A DNA stretch of 64,000 bases. It comes from Skermanella rosea (GTDB lineage Bacteria > Pseudomonadota > Alphaproteobacteria > Azospirillales > Azospirillaceae). A program made the translations under genes and the position numbers. This document shows, piece after piece, positions 8,941 to 18,192 of the stretch. Position 1 is the stretch's first letter; each line of letters starts with the position of its first letter. The notes beneath the pieces were generated by a model, which saw nothing but the letters and a program-made list of their open reading frames with translations, made no database searches and was not told the origin of the DNA. The DNA is taken from positions 2,925,001 to 2,989,000 of the forward strand of contig NZ_CP086111.1 of assembly GCF_016806835.2 (NCBI RefSeq), read 5' to 3'.

Positions 8941-9813
8941 ATGACGCCCAGGCTTCCGGCCCTCCTGCTTGCCGTCGGAATCACCCTCTGCACGGGGCTT
9001 ACGGCCGAGGCCCAGCCAAGCAAATCGGGAGATTGGGGCAAGGTCGCGGCGCCCGCGCCGGGACCGCCCAGGATCTTCGGTTCATACACGAACGGGTGTA
9101 TCGCCGGCGCGCGCTCCCTGCCGACCGAAGGACCGGGACATCAGGTCGTACGCCTGTCGCGCAACCGCTATTTCGGACACCCCGAAACCGTCGACTACCT
9201 GCTCAATCTCGGCCGCCGCGTCGCCGGCGCGGGGCTGGGCATAGCCTTGATCGGGGACATGTCCCAGCCGCGCGGCGGGCCGATGGCGTTCGGCCACGCC
9301 AGCCACGAAATCGGCCTGGATGCCGACGTCTGGTTCCGTCTCGACCTGCCGCCCCTGCCCCGCTCCGGGCGCGAAAACCTCGACCTGCCCAGCATGGTCG
9401 ATTTCGCGGCGAGGCGGGTCGATCCCCGGCGCTTCACGGCCAAGCAGGCAGACCTTGTCCGGTTCGCGGCGATGGATCCCCGCGTCGCCCGCATCTTCGT
9501 CAACCCCGCCATCAAGCAGGCGCTGTGCGAACGCCCCTGGAGCGACCGGTCCTGGCTTCGGCTGGTCCGCCCGTGGCACGGGCACGACGCCCACTTCCAC
9601 GTCAGGCTCAACTGCCCCGCCGACCAGCCCGACTGCGTCTCCCAGGATGCGCCGCCCGAAGGGGACGGTTGCGGGACCGAACTGGCGGAGTGGCTGGCCA
9701 AGCTGACGCCGCCCGCCAAGGCACCGTCCAAGCCGCGGTCCGCGCCGTCCCGGCCGGCTCCCGCGCCGGTACCGGCGGCCTGCACCAGCGTGCTCGCGAT
9801 GCCGCCCCGCTAG
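8941..9813 (+). CDS. mepA: Penicillin-insensitive murein endopeptidase MepA
   Basis: 290 residues with an N-terminal signal peptide (about 1-22, ending AEAQ). The body carries the zinc motifs of peptidase family M74: FGHASHEIGLDADVWF with the first His/Asp ligands and HGHDAHFHVRLNCP with the second His cluster. MepA cleaves D-Ala-meso-DAP cross-links in periplasmic peptidoglycan. The C-terminal 40 residues are a Pro/Ala/Lys-rich tail. The ATG at 8941 places the signal peptide at the very N terminus; an in-frame ATG at 8845 would bury it behind 32 polar residues. Confidence 0.9.
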   Translation: MTPRLPALLLAVGITLCTGLTAEAQPSKSGDWGKVAAPAPGPPRIFGSYTNGCIAGARSLPTEGPGHQVVRLSRNRYFGHPETVDYLLNLGRRVAGAGLGIALIGDMSQPRGGPMAFGHASHEIGLDADVWFRLDLPPLPRSGRENLDLPSMVDFAARRVDPRRFTAKQADLVRFAAMDPRVARIFVNPAIKQALCERPWSDRSWLRLVRPWHGHDAHFHVRLNCPADQPDCVSQDAPPEGDGCGTELAEWLAKLTPPAKAPSKPRSAPSRPAPAPVPAACTSVLAMPPR

Positions 9814-9882
9814 GCAGGTCGCTGTTCAAATCGTTGGCAGAGCGCAACGAGTTTAATCATTAAATTTCTGTTAATAATCTGC

Positions 9883-9912
9883 TTGCGCAAGTTTCGGCCG
9901 TCTGCGTATTAT
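9883..9912 (+). promoter_or_regulatory. Candidate sigma-70 promoter of the gntR-peptide transporter operon
   Basis: TTGCGC at 9883-9888 and TATTAT at 9907-9912 are separated by 18 bp, in a locally AT-rich stretch before the GntR gene. The -10 element lies inside the palindrome at 9908-9925. This is a consensus match by eye only. Confidence 0.5.
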
Positions 9913-9925
9913 CGTTATCGATAAT
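9908..9925. promoter_or_regulatory. Palindromic operator candidate ATTATCG-N4-CGATAAT
   Basis: Perfect 7-bp arms (9908-9914 and 9919-9925) around TTAT. It overlaps the candidate -10 box and sits 20 bp before the preferred GntR start codon. GntR/FCD regulators usually repress their own operon from such a site, so autoregulation is a reasonable inference. Confidence 0.5.
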
Positions 9926-9944
9926 GATGCTCCACGGGGATGGC

Positions 9945-10619
9945 ATGGCGCGGCTTGGCGAAGCGGGAACGGTTCAGTTCAGCAAGGCACGCAAGGGCAG
10001 CGTGCTCTATGACGACCTGCGCCGGCAGATCGTCAAGGGCGGCCTGAAGCCCGGCGATCCCATGCTGGAGATCACCGTCGCCCGGGAATACGGATGCAGC
10101 CAGGGCACCGTCCGCGAAGCGCTGCTGCGCCTGCAGGAGGATGGACTCGTGGTCCGCAGCGGCTACCGGGGAACGACGGTGTCCGTCACCGGCCCGGCCG
10201 AGGCGCGGGAAATGCAGTTCCTGCGCCTTCACCTGGAAACGCAGGGCATCCGCCGGACCGCGCCTCTGGCCGACGAAAGTCTCCTCGCGCGCCTGTCCAG
10301 GGTGGTCGAGGACATGGAGCGGGTGGCCGAGGCCGGCGACGAATACGCCCTGACCGAGCTGGACTGCGAGTTCCATCTCGCGATCTTTGCCCGGGCCGGG
10401 ATGCCGGCGCTCGACGCGATCCTCAGCCGTTGCCTGCTCCACTTGCACCGGCTGACGCTGGCGGAACCCGGCCGAACCCGCCCGCTGCTGATCTCCGCGC
10501 GGCGCCACTGGGACGTGGTCGAGGCGCTGCGGACCCGCGATCCCGACACCGCGGTGACAGCGATCACCCATCACATCAACACCGTTCTGGAAACCGGCTT
10601 GGCCGGGGAGGAGGGCTGA
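9945..10619 (+). CDS. GntR family transcriptional regulator, FCD type
   Basis: 224 residues. An N-terminal winged helix-turn-helix (about 15-80, with the recognition region [20 protein letters not shown]) is followed by an all-helical FCD ligand domain whose metal/ligand residues include the [11 protein letters not shown] block and a later ARRHW and THHIN. Start: ATG at 9945 has GGGGA 5 nt upstream; the ATG pair at 9924-9929 lies inside the palindrome with no ribosome site. The stop overlaps the ATG of the next gene by one base, so it is the first gene of the peptide transporter operon and probably its regulator. Confidence 0.88.
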   Translation: MARLGEAGTVQFSKARKGSVLYDDLRRQIVKGGLKPGDPMLEITVAREYGCSQGTVREALLRLQEDGLVVRSGYRGTTVSVTGPAEAREMQFLRLHLETQGIRRTAPLADESLLARLSRVVEDMERVAEAGDEYALTELDCEFHLAIFARAGMPALDAILSRCLLHLHRLTLAEPGRTRPLLISARRHWDVVEALRTRDPDTAVTAITHHINTVLETGLAGEEG

Positions 10620-11662
10620 TGGCTCTTCAAGGAGCCGAAACCATACTGGCCGATACGCCGGCACCCGGGGTGCCGGCCGCGGGAACGCCGGTCGCAGAGG
10701 TTCGCGATCTCCAGGTGGGCTTCCGCACCGACGACGGCAGCTTCAACGTGCTGGACGGCGTGTCCTTCACGGCGCGGAGCGGACGGACCCTGTGCCTGGT
10801 CGGCGAGTCCGGCTGCGGCAAGAGCGTGACCGCCCTGTCCATCATGGGACTCCTCGCCCCGACCGCGGTCGTCGGCCGCGGCGAGATCCTGCTGGACGGC
10901 ACCGATCTGCTCAAGCTGAACCGCCATGAACTGAACGAGCGGCGCGGCGACCGGATGGCGATGATCTTCCAGGAGCCGATGACCTCGCTCAACCCGGTCT
11001 TCACCATCGGCGACCAGATCGTCGAGGGCATCCGGCGCCATCGCCGGGTCAGCCAGGCGGAGGCCGAACGGCACGCGATCGAGATGCTGAAGCGGGTGCG
11101 GATCCCGGCCGCCGAGCAGCGCATGAAGGACTACCCGCACCAGCTCTCGGGCGGCATGCGCCAGCGGGTGATGATCGCCATGGCGCTCGCCAACGATCCC
11201 CGGCTGCTGATCGCCGACGAGCCGACCACCGCGCTCGACGTCACGATCCAGGCGCAGATCCTGGACCTGATCCGCACCCTCCAGGACGAGACGGGCACCG
11301 CGGTCCTCCTGATCACCCACGACCTGGGCGTGGTGGCGGAGGTCGGCGACGACGTGGCGGTGATGTATGCCGGCCGGATCGTCGAGCAGGCATCCGTGGC
11401 CGACCTGTTCGCCGATCCCCAGCATCCCTACACCCTGGGCCTGCTCAGCTCGATTCCCCGCCTGGATGCCGACATCGGGCGGCTGCCGACCATCCGCGGC
11501 TCGGTGCCGGCCCCGGCCGACATGCCGCAGGGCTGCCGCTTCAGCACGCGCTGCCCCTTCGCGGTGGACAAATGCCGGACCGAGGAGCCGCCGCTGGCCG
11601 ACCTGTCCCCCGGCCATGCCGTCGCCTGCTGGAGGGCGCCGCTGGAAGAGCGTGCCGCCTGA
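10619..11662 (+). CDS. Peptide ABC transporter ATP-binding protein, DppD/OppD type
   Basis: 347 residues. Walker A GESGCGKS, signature [15 protein letters not shown], Walker [13 protein letters not shown], and the C-terminal oligopeptide extension with its cysteine motif ([14 protein letters not shown]), known in this subfamily to bind an Fe-S cluster. It powers import with the partner ATPase and two permeases. The ATG at 10619 overlaps the GntR stop by 1 nt (translational coupling). A longer upstream in-frame extension runs through the gntR gene in another frame and is not coding. Confidence 0.9.
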   Translation: MALQGAETILADTPAPGVPAAGTPVAEVRDLQVGFRTDDGSFNVLDGVSFTARSGRTLCLVGESGCGKSVTALSIMGLLAPTAVVGRGEILLDGTDLLKLNRHELNERRGDRMAMIFQEPMTSLNPVFTIGDQIVEGIRRHRRVSQAEAERHAIEMLKRVRIPAAEQRMKDYPHQLSGGMRQRVMIAMALANDPRLLIADEPTTALDVTIQAQILDLIRTLQDETGTAVLLITHDLGVVAEVGDDVAVMYAGRIVEQASVADLFADPQHPYTLGLLSSIPRLDADIGRLPTIRGSVPAPADMPQGCRFSTRCPFAVDKCRTEEPPLADLSPGHAVACWRAPLEERAA

Positions 11663-11692
11663 GCCGCTGGAGACTTGAGCCGCTGGAGACTT
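11661..11692 (+). repeat. 16-bp tandem duplication between the two ATPase genes
   Basis: The unit GAGCCGCTGGAGACTT occurs twice head to tail (11661-11676, 11677-11692), starting inside the stop codon of the upstream ATPase gene and ending 16 bp before the next ATG. It lengthens the spacer without changing either protein and looks like a replication-slippage duplication. Confidence 0.9.
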
Positions 11693-11708
11693 GAGAAGGG
11701 AGACCGCC

Positions 11709-12809
11709 ATGCAGACGGCACCCGCCGAGAACATTCTCGAGATCGAGAACCTGACCAAACATTTCGCGACCTCCAAGTCGCTGCTGCCCGGAGGCGGCCG
11801 CTCCGTCAAGGCGGTGGACGGCGTCAGCTTCACCGTCCGCAAGGGCGAGACCCTGGCGATCGTCGGTGAGAGCGGCTGCGGCAAGTCCACGCTGGCCCGG
11901 CTGGTCCTGCGCCTGATCGACCCGACCGGCGGCACCGTCCGCTTCTATGGCCAGGACATCGCGACGATCCCGGAACGCAGCATGCGCCCGCTCCGCGCCC
12001 GCATGCAGATGATCTTCCAGGACCCCTTCGCCTCGCTCAACCCGCGCATGACCGTCGCGGAGATCCTGACCGAGCCGATGCAGGTCCACAAGCTCGGCAC
12101 CCGCGCCGAGCGGCGCGAGCGGATGATCGAGCTGCTCGAACTGGTCGGCCTGACCGCCCGGCACGCCGACCGCTACCCGCACGAGTTCAGCGGCGGCCAG
12201 CGCCAGCGGATCGGCATCGCCCGCGCCCTTGCCGCCGGCCCGGAGCTGGTGATCGGCGACGAGCCGGTCTCGGCCCTGGACGTGTCAGTACAGGCGCAGG
12301 TGATCAACCTGCTGGAAGACCTCAAGCAGCGGCTCGGGCTGACGCTGGTGATCATCTCCCACGACCTCGCCGTGGTCAGGCACATGTCCGACCGCGTCGG
12401 CGTGATGTATCTGGGCAAGATGGTGGAGCTTGCGGATACCCGGGCCCTCTTCTCCTCGCCCCGCCACCCCTATACGCGGGCGCTGATGTCGGCGGTGCCG
12501 CTGCCCGATCCCGATGCCCGGTCGGAACGGCAGCTGCTGGAAGGCGACGTGCCGAGCCCGCTCAATCCCCCCAGCGGCTGCCGTTTCCACACCCGCTGCC
12601 CCTACGCACGGGAGCGCTGCCGGACCGAGGAGCCGGTGATGGGGGCCAACGACGACGATCACGGCGTTGCCTGCCATTTCTGGCGGGAGATCGACGCCCT
12701 GCCCCGCCCCACCGCCGCCGCGGCCCGCCCGATCAGCGAGGCCTACGCCAGGCGCCGCGCCCTCTACATGGAGCGCAGGGCGCTCCAGGAAGACGCGCCG
12801 GCCCCGTGA
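11709..12809 (+). CDS. Peptide ABC transporter ATP-binding protein, DppF/OppF type
   Basis: 366 residues with Walker [10 protein letters not shown], signature [15 protein letters not shown], Walker [13 protein letters not shown] and the C-terminal [14 protein letters not shown] extension. It forms the second half of the ATPase heterodimer with the preceding gene product. The ATG at 11709 is preceded by GAAGGGAGA; the in-frame TTG at 11691 lies in the tandem duplication and is unlikely. Confidence 0.9.
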   Translation: MQTAPAENILEIENLTKHFATSKSLLPGGGRSVKAVDGVSFTVRKGETLAIVGESGCGKSTLARLVLRLIDPTGGTVRFYGQDIATIPERSMRPLRARMQMIFQDPFASLNPRMTVAEILTEPMQVHKLGTRAERRERMIELLELVGLTARHADRYPHEFSGGQRQRIGIARALAAGPELVIGDEPVSALDVSVQAQVINLLEDLKQRLGLTLVIISHDLAVVRHMSDRVGVMYLGKMVELADTRALFSSPRHPYTRALMSAVPLPDPDARSERQLLEGDVPSPLNPPSGCRFHTRCPYARERCRTEEPVMGANDDDHGVACHFWREIDALPRPTAAAARPISEAYARRRALYMERRALQEDAPAP

Positions 12810-12850
12810 GGCCCCGGCGCACCAAGGAAAAACAGGGAGCTTCGAGACCT

Positions 12851-14368
12851 ATGACCATGAAGAACTGGCAAGCCGGCCTGCTGGCCGCGGGCTTCATCGC
12901 CCTCACCGCTTCCGGCGCGGGCGCGCAGACCCTGCGCGTCGGCCTCCAGGAAGACCCGGACCTGCTCGATCCCGATCTGGCCCGGTCCTTCGTCGGCCGC
13001 ATCGTCTTCACCAGCCTGTGCGACAAGCTGGTGGACCTCGGCCCCGACCTCGATTTCGTGCCGCAGCTCGCGACGGAGTGGTCCTGGTCGCCCGACAACA
13101 AGGCGCTGACCCTGAAACTGCGCCAGGGCGTCACCTTCCATGACGGCGAGCCGTTCAACGCCGAGGCGGTGAAGTTCAACATCGAGCGGTCGCTCACCCT
13201 GCCCGGCTCGACCCGGCGCAGCGAGATCGCAGCGGTCACCTCGGTGGACGTGGTCGATCCCTATACCGTGCGCCTCAACCTGTCGGAGCCGTTCGCCCCG
13301 CTGCTGGCGGCCCTGTCCGACCGCGCCGGGATGATGATCTCGCCCAAGGCAGCCCGCGAGGCCGGCGAGAACTTCAGCCGCACCCCGGTCTGCTCCGGCC
13401 CCTACAAGTTCGTCGAGCGCATCGCCCAGGACCGGATCGTGCTGGAGAAGTTCCCGCAGTACTGGAACGCCTCGGCCTATCCGCTGGAGGGGGTGACCTA
13501 TCTTCCGATCCCCGACACCACCGTGCGTCTGGCGAACCTCCAGTCCGGCGGGCTGGACATCATCGAGCGGACGGCCCCGGCGGACCTCCCGACCGTGCGC
13601 GGCGACAGCTCGCTGAAACTGGAGCAGGCGACGAGCCTCGGCTACCAGGGCATCACCCTGAACGTCGGCAACGGCCCCCGCGCCGACCAGCCGCTCGGCA
13701 AGGACCCGAAGGTGCGCGAGGCGTTCGAACTGGCGATCGACCGCAACATCGTCAATCAGGTCGGTTTCGAGGGCGAGCACACCGTCGGCAACCAGCCGGT
13801 GGCACCCACCAACCCGTTCTACGCCAAGAGCGTGCCGGTGCCTGAGCGCGACGTGGAGCGGGCGAAGAAGCTGCTGGAGGAAGCCGGCCACGGCCGCGTC
13901 AAGGTCGAGCTGATGACCCCCAACGCCCCGGACAGCCTGCGCGTCGCCGAGGTGATCCAGGCGCTGGCGGGAGAGGCCGGGTTCGACGTGTCGGTCAACG
14001 CGACCGAGTTCGCGACCGGCCTGGACCGCCAGACCCGCGGCGACTTCGAGGCGTTCCTGATCGGCTGGAGCGGCCGGGCCGACCCCGACGGCAACATCCA
14101 CACCTTCGTCTCGTGCAAGGGCGGCCTGAACGACGGCAAGTACTGCAATCCCAAGGTCGACGAACACCTCAACGCCGCCAGGACCACGACCGACACGGCG
14201 ACGCGCAAGGCGGAGTACGCCAAGGCGGCGGAACTCTACCTGGCCGATCGGCAGCGCATCTACATGTACCACCAGAACTGGTTCTGGGCGATGACCGCCG
14301 CCCTGGAAGGCTTCAAGCCCCACCCGGACGGCATGATCCGCCTGGAGGGCGTCTCGCTCAAGAAGTAA
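12851..14368 (+). CDS. Peptide ABC transporter substrate-binding protein
   Basis: 505 residues with a signal peptide (about 1-25, ending SGAGAQ) and a family 5 extracellular solute-binding body: LRVGLQEDPDLLDPD, LRQGVTFHDGEPFNAEAVKFNIER and the later SVPVPERDVERAKKLLEEAG. It is periplasmic and should deliver di- or oligopeptides, or glutathione-like ligands, to the permeases. ATG at 12851 with AGGGAG upstream; a second ATG at 12857 is equally possible. The gamma-glutamyltransferase at the end of the operon favours gamma-glutamyl ligands, as in GsiB, but this is inference. Confidence 0.9.
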   Translation: MTMKNWQAGLLAAGFIALTASGAGAQTLRVGLQEDPDLLDPDLARSFVGRIVFTSLCDKLVDLGPDLDFVPQLATEWSWSPDNKALTLKLRQGVTFHDGEPFNAEAVKFNIERSLTLPGSTRRSEIAAVTSVDVVDPYTVRLNLSEPFAPLLAALSDRAGMMISPKAAREAGENFSRTPVCSGPYKFVERIAQDRIVLEKFPQYWNASAYPLEGVTYLPIPDTTVRLANLQSGGLDIIERTAPADLPTVRGDSSLKLEQATSLGYQGITLNVGNGPRADQPLGKDPKVREAFELAIDRNIVNQVGFEGEHTVGNQPVAPTNPFYAKSVPVPERDVERAKKLLEEAGHGRVKVELMTPNAPDSLRVAEVIQALAGEAGFDVSVNATEFATGLDRQTRGDFEAFLIGWSGRADPDGNIHTFVSCKGGLNDGKYCNPKVDEHLNAARTTTDTATRKAEYAKAAELYLADRQRIYMYHQNWFWAMTAALEGFKPHPDGMIRLEGVSLKK

Positions 14369-14444
14369 CCCTGCGACCCCCTGGACCATGTTCCCCCGCC
14401 TCCCCTCCCGGGGGGCGGGGCGAGGATACGCAAAGGAACGTCCC

Positions 14445-15386
14445 TTGCTGGCTTACATGGCGCGGCGTCTCGCCGTCAGCATCCCGACCCTGCTGCTGAT
14501 CTCCATGCTCGTCTTCTCGCTCCAGCTCCTCCTCCCCGGCGACCCGGCGCTCGCCATCGCCGGGGAGGAGCGCAGCCCGGAAGTGCTGGCGGCGATCCGC
14601 GAGCGGTACCACCTGAACGACCCGGTACCGGTCCAGTACTGGTACTGGCTGACCGGAGTCCTGTCCGGCGACATGGGTGAATCGATCCGCAGCCGCATGC
14701 CGGTGACCGAGCTGATCCTCAGCAAGCTGCCGGTCACCATCCAGCTCGCCGTCATGGCGATGATCATAGCACTGGCGATCGGCATCCCGGCCGGCATCGT
14801 CTCCGCCGTGCGCAAGGGCACCGCCTGGGACATGGGCGCCAACGTGGTGGCCCTGTCCGGCATCTCGATCCCCAATTTCTGGCTCGGCATCATGCTGATC
14901 ATGCTGGTGTCGGTGCAGTGGGGCCTGCTGCCGGCGTCCGGCTACGCCAACCCGCTGGAAGACCCGCTCCGCAACATCCAGACCATGATCATGCCTGCCT
15001 TCGTGCTCGGCACCGGCATCGCCGCGATCATGATGCGGCACACCCGCAGCGCGATGCTCTCGTCCCTGCGGGCCGACTATGTCCGCACCGCCCGGGCCAA
15101 GGGGCTGTCGGAGCGGATCGTGGTGCTGCGGCACGCGCTCCGCAACGCGCTGATCCCCGTCGTCACCCTGGGCACGCTCCAGCTCGGCGAACTGCTGTCG
15201 GGCGCCGTGCTGACCGAGCAGATCTTCACCATCCCCGGATTCGGCAAGCTGATCGTGGACGCGGTGTTCAACCGCGACTACGCGGTCGTGCAGGGCGTCG
15301 TCCTGTTCACCGGCACCGCCTTCATCCTGATGAACCTGCTGGCCGACATGCTGTACTTCCTGCTGAACCCGCGGCTCCGCGCCTGA
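14445..15386 (+). CDS. Peptide ABC transporter permease, DppB/GsiC type
   Basis: 313-residue inner-membrane permease with about six helices, the long periplasmic loop after helix 1 (LPGDPALAIAGEE, IRERYHLNDPVPVQYWYW) typical of DppB/GsiC, and the EAA-type loop YVRTARAKGLSERIVVLRHALRNAL in two segments. TTG at 14445 is the preferred start because AGGA lies 7 nt upstream; ATG at 14457 is 19 nt away from it. The longer open frame starting at 14388 includes unsuitable GC-rich leader sequence. Confidence 0.87.
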   Translation: MLAYMARRLAVSIPTLLLISMLVFSLQLLLPGDPALAIAGEERSPEVLAAIRERYHLNDPVPVQYWYWLTGVLSGDMGESIRSRMPVTELILSKLPVTIQLAVMAMIIALAIGIPAGIVSAVRKGTAWDMGANVVALSGISIPNFWLGIMLIMLVSVQWGLLPASGYANPLEDPLRNIQTMIMPAFVLGTGIAAIMMRHTRSAMLSSLRADYVRTARAKGLSERIVVLRHALRNALIPVVTLGTLQLGELLSGAVLTEQIFTIPGFGKLIVDAVFNRDYAVVQGVVLFTGTAFILMNLLADMLYFLLNPRLRA

Positions 15387-15400
15387 GGGAGGGCACCGCC

Positions 15401-16285
15401 ATGAGCATAACCAACGCGGTCGCGACCGCGACACGCTCCGCCAAGCCCCGGTCGCGCTCGCGCGTCTGGCGCAAGCTGGGCCGCAACAAGACGGCGCTGG
15501 CCGGCGGCGTCATCGTGCTGCTGTTCGTCCTGATGGCGATCGCGGCCCCGCTGATCGCCCCCTACGAACCCAACGTGTCGAGCTGGCTGACCGTCCGCAA
15601 GGCACCCAGCGCGGCCCACTGGATGGGCACTGACGATGTCGGCCGGGACGTGATGTCCCGCCTGATCCACGGCAGCCGGGCCTCGCTCTCCGCGGGCATC
15701 ATCTCGGTCGTCATCGCCCTGGCGATCGGCGTGCCGCTGGGCGTCGTCTCCGGCTATTACGGCGGCTGGCTGGACGCCGTGATCTCCCGCGTGACGGAGG
15801 CGGTGCTGGCCTGCCCGTTCCTGATCCTGGCGATCGCGCTGGCGGCCTTCCTCGGCCCCAGCCTGACCAACGCGATGATCGCGATCGGCATCTCCGCCGC
15901 CCCGATCTTCGCGAGGCTGGCGCGCGGGCAGGTGCTGTCGGTCAAGACCGAGGACTATGTCCAGGGCGCCCGGGCGGTCGGCTGCTCCGACCTGCGGATC
16001 ATCGGCCGCTACATCCTGCCCAACATCTTCCCGCCGCTGCTGGTCCAATCCACCCTGACCATCGCCACCGCGATCATCGCGGAGGCCAGCCTGTCCTTCC
16101 TCGGCCTCGGCCAGCAGCCGCCCGACCCGAGCTGGGGAAGCATGCTCAACACCGCCAAGAACTTCATCACCCAGGCGCCCTGGATGGCGATCTGGCCGGG
16201 CATCGCGATCTTCGTGGTGGTCTTCGGCTTCAACATCCTGGGTGACGGGCTGCGCGACGCGCTGGACCCGCGCGACAGCCGCTGA
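15401..16285 (+). CDS. Peptide ABC transporter permease, DppC/GsiD type
   Basis: 294 residues. An N-terminal cytoplasmic segment rich in Arg/Lys is followed by the OppC_N helix (about 34-55), the APYEPN and HWMGTDDVGRDVMSRLIHGSR blocks that mark DppC/GsiD, and the coupling loop EDYVQGARAVGCSDLRIIGR. It pairs with the preceding permease. ATG at 15401 with GAGGGAGGG upstream, 14 bp after the previous stop. Confidence 0.92.
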   Translation: MSITNAVATATRSAKPRSRSRVWRKLGRNKTALAGGVIVLLFVLMAIAAPLIAPYEPNVSSWLTVRKAPSAAHWMGTDDVGRDVMSRLIHGSRASLSAGIISVVIALAIGVPLGVVSGYYGGWLDAVISRVTEAVLACPFLILAIALAAFLGPSLTNAMIAIGISAAPIFARLARGQVLSVKTEDYVQGARAVGCSDLRIIGRYILPNIFPPLLVQSTLTIATAIIAEASLSFLGLGQQPPDPSWGSMLNTAKNFITQAPWMAIWPGIAIFVVVFGFNILGDGLRDALDPRDSR

Positions 16286-16314
16286 ACGAAGAAAACCAAA
16301 GGGAATCGCTCATA

Positions 16315-18108
16315 ATGTTCACCACCCGTCCGGAAATCCTCGGCACCTTCGGCGCCGTCACCTCGACCCACTGGCTGGCCTCGGCCGCCGGCATGGCGGT
16401 GCTGGAGAAGGGCGGCAACGCCTTCGACGCCGCCGTCGCCACCGGCTTCGTCCTGCAGATCGTCGAGCCGCACCTGAACGGACCTGCCGGCGAGGTGCCG
16501 ATCCTGATCTACAACGCGTCGGAGGACCGGGTCCGCGTGATCTGCGGCCAGGGCACCGCGCCGGGTGCCGCGACGATCCAGGCCTATCGCGACCAGGGCC
16601 TGTCGCTGATCCCCGGTACCGGCCTGCTCGCCGCCGTGGTCCCCGGCGCGTTCGACGCTTGGCTGACCATGCTGCGCGACCACGGCACCATGGAGCTGGC
16701 CGACGTACTGGAGCCGGCGATCTACTACGCCGAGACCGGGCATCCCATGCTGGCCCGCGTCTCCCAGTCGATCGACACGGTCAGCGCCATGTTCCGGGAG
16801 GACTGGCCGACCTCCGCCGCGACCTGGCTGCCGAACGGCGAGGTGCCGAAGCCGGGCGCCCTGTTCCGCAACGAACGCCTGGCCGCCACGTACAAGCGAC
16901 TGGTGCGCGAGGCCCAGGGGCCGACCCGCGAGTCCCGCATCCAGGCCGCCCGCGACCAGTTCTACCAGGGCTTCGTGGCCGAGGCGATCGACAGCTTCTG
17001 CCGGACCAACGAGGTGATGGACGTCTCCGGCCGCCGCCACCGCGGGCTGCTGAGCGGGCAGGACATGGCCGGCTGGAAGGCGACCTACGAGGACCCGCTG
17101 ACCTACGACTACCGCAACTATACCGTCTGCAAGACCGGCCCCTGGGGCCAGGGTCCCGTCTTCCTCCAGCAGATCGCCCTGCTGAAGGGCTTCGACCTCG
17201 ACAGCATGGACCCGAACGGCCCCGACTTCATCCATACCGTAATCGAGTGCATGAAGCTCGCCTTCGCCGACCGGGAGGCCTATTACGGCGATCCGGACTT
17301 CGTCGAGGTACCGGTCGAGACCCTGCTGTCCGACGCCTACAACGACGAGCGCCGCAAGCTGGTCGGCGACACGGCGTCGCTGGAGTTGCGGCCGGGCCGC
17401 ATCCCCGGCTTCGAGGGGCAGGCCGACCGGGCGGTTCCCGGCGTCGCGGGCCATGCCGGGAGCGACAGCGGCGCCGGGGCCGGCGAGCCGACCATGGCGC
17501 ACCTGTCCGAGCAGCGCGGCGAGCGGCGGGGCGACACCTGCCATATCGACGTCATCGACCGCTGGGGCAACATGGTTTCCGCGACGCCCAGCGGCGGCTG
17601 GCTGCAAAGCTCCCCCATCATCCCGGAGCTGGGCTTCGCCCTGACCAGCCGGGCGCAGATGTTCTGGCTGGAGGAAGGCCTGCCGTCCAGCCTGGCGCCG
17701 GGCAAGCGCCCGCGCACGACGCTGACCCCGTCCATGGCGCTGCGCGACGGCAAGCCTTACCTGGCCTTCGGCACGCCGGGCGGCGACCAGCAGGACCAGT
17801 GGCAGCCGATCTTCTTCCTGCGCCATGTCCATTACGGGCTGAACCTGCAGGAGACGATCGACCAGCCGCTGTTCCACACCGACCATTTCCCGGGCTCGTT
17901 CTATCCGCGCGCCAGCCGCCCGGGCAGCCTTTCGGTGGAGGCGAATCTACCCGCCTCGACCATTGAGGAATTGCTGCGGCGCGGGCATAACGTGGAAGTA
18001 ATGCCCGAATGGTCGATCGGCCGTTTGTGCGCGGCATCCCGGGAGCAGGGCATCATCAAGGCTGCGGCGACGCCGCGCCTGATGCAGGCCTACGCGATCG
18101 GGCGTTAA
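16315..18108 (+). CDS. Gamma-glutamyltransferase family protein
   Basis: 597 residues of the Ntn-hydrolase gamma-glutamyltransferase family. The predicted autoprocessing site and nucleophile is Thr408 in GDT-CHIDVIDRWGNMVSATPS; the GGxA-like substrate loop and a downstream TPGGDQQDQWQ block (glycines 480s) are also visible. The N terminus STHWLASAAGMAVLEKGGNAFDAA is typical. No signal peptide is visible, suggesting a cytoplasmic enzyme cleaving gamma-glutamyl peptides after import by the adjacent transporter. 29 bp after the last permease gene, so part of the same operon. Some family members act as cephalosporin or other acylases, so substrate is inferred from context. Confidence 0.88.
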   Translation: MFTTRPEILGTFGAVTSTHWLASAAGMAVLEKGGNAFDAAVATGFVLQIVEPHLNGPAGEVPILIYNASEDRVRVICGQGTAPGAATIQAYRDQGLSLIPGTGLLAAVVPGAFDAWLTMLRDHGTMELADVLEPAIYYAETGHPMLARVSQSIDTVSAMFREDWPTSAATWLPNGEVPKPGALFRNERLAATYKRLVREAQGPTRESRIQAARDQFYQGFVAEAIDSFCRTNEVMDVSGRRHRGLLSGQDMAGWKATYEDPLTYDYRNYTVCKTGPWGQGPVFLQQIALLKGFDLDSMDPNGPDFIHTVIECMKLAFADREAYYGDPDFVEVPVETLLSDAYNDERRKLVGDTASLELRPGRIPGFEGQADRAVPGVAGHAGSDSGAGAGEPTMAHLSEQRGERRGDTCHIDVIDRWGNMVSATPSGGWLQSSPIIPELGFALTSRAQMFWLEEGLPSSLAPGKRPRTTLTPSMALRDGKPYLAFGTPGGDQQDQWQPIFFLRHVHYGLNLQETIDQPLFHTDHFPGSFYPRASRPGSLSVEANLPASTIEELLRRGHNVEVMPEWSIGRLCAASREQGIIKAAATPRLMQAYAIGR

Positions 18109-18126
18109 GACCTGCGTTAAGATAAG

Positions 18127-18160
18127 GGGGGCTCCCTCCTTCCGGGGAGGAAGGAGCCCT
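18127..18160 (+). terminator. Hairpin after the peptide transporter operon
   Basis: CTCCTTCC (18136-18143) and GGAAGGAG (18149-18156) form a perfect 8-bp stem with a GGGGA loop, flanked by G and C runs that can extend it. No U-run follows, so termination may be weak or Rho-assisted. Confidence 0.5.
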
Positions 18161-18192
18161 TCCAAGGAAAGCCCTACCGTAATGGACTCGAA

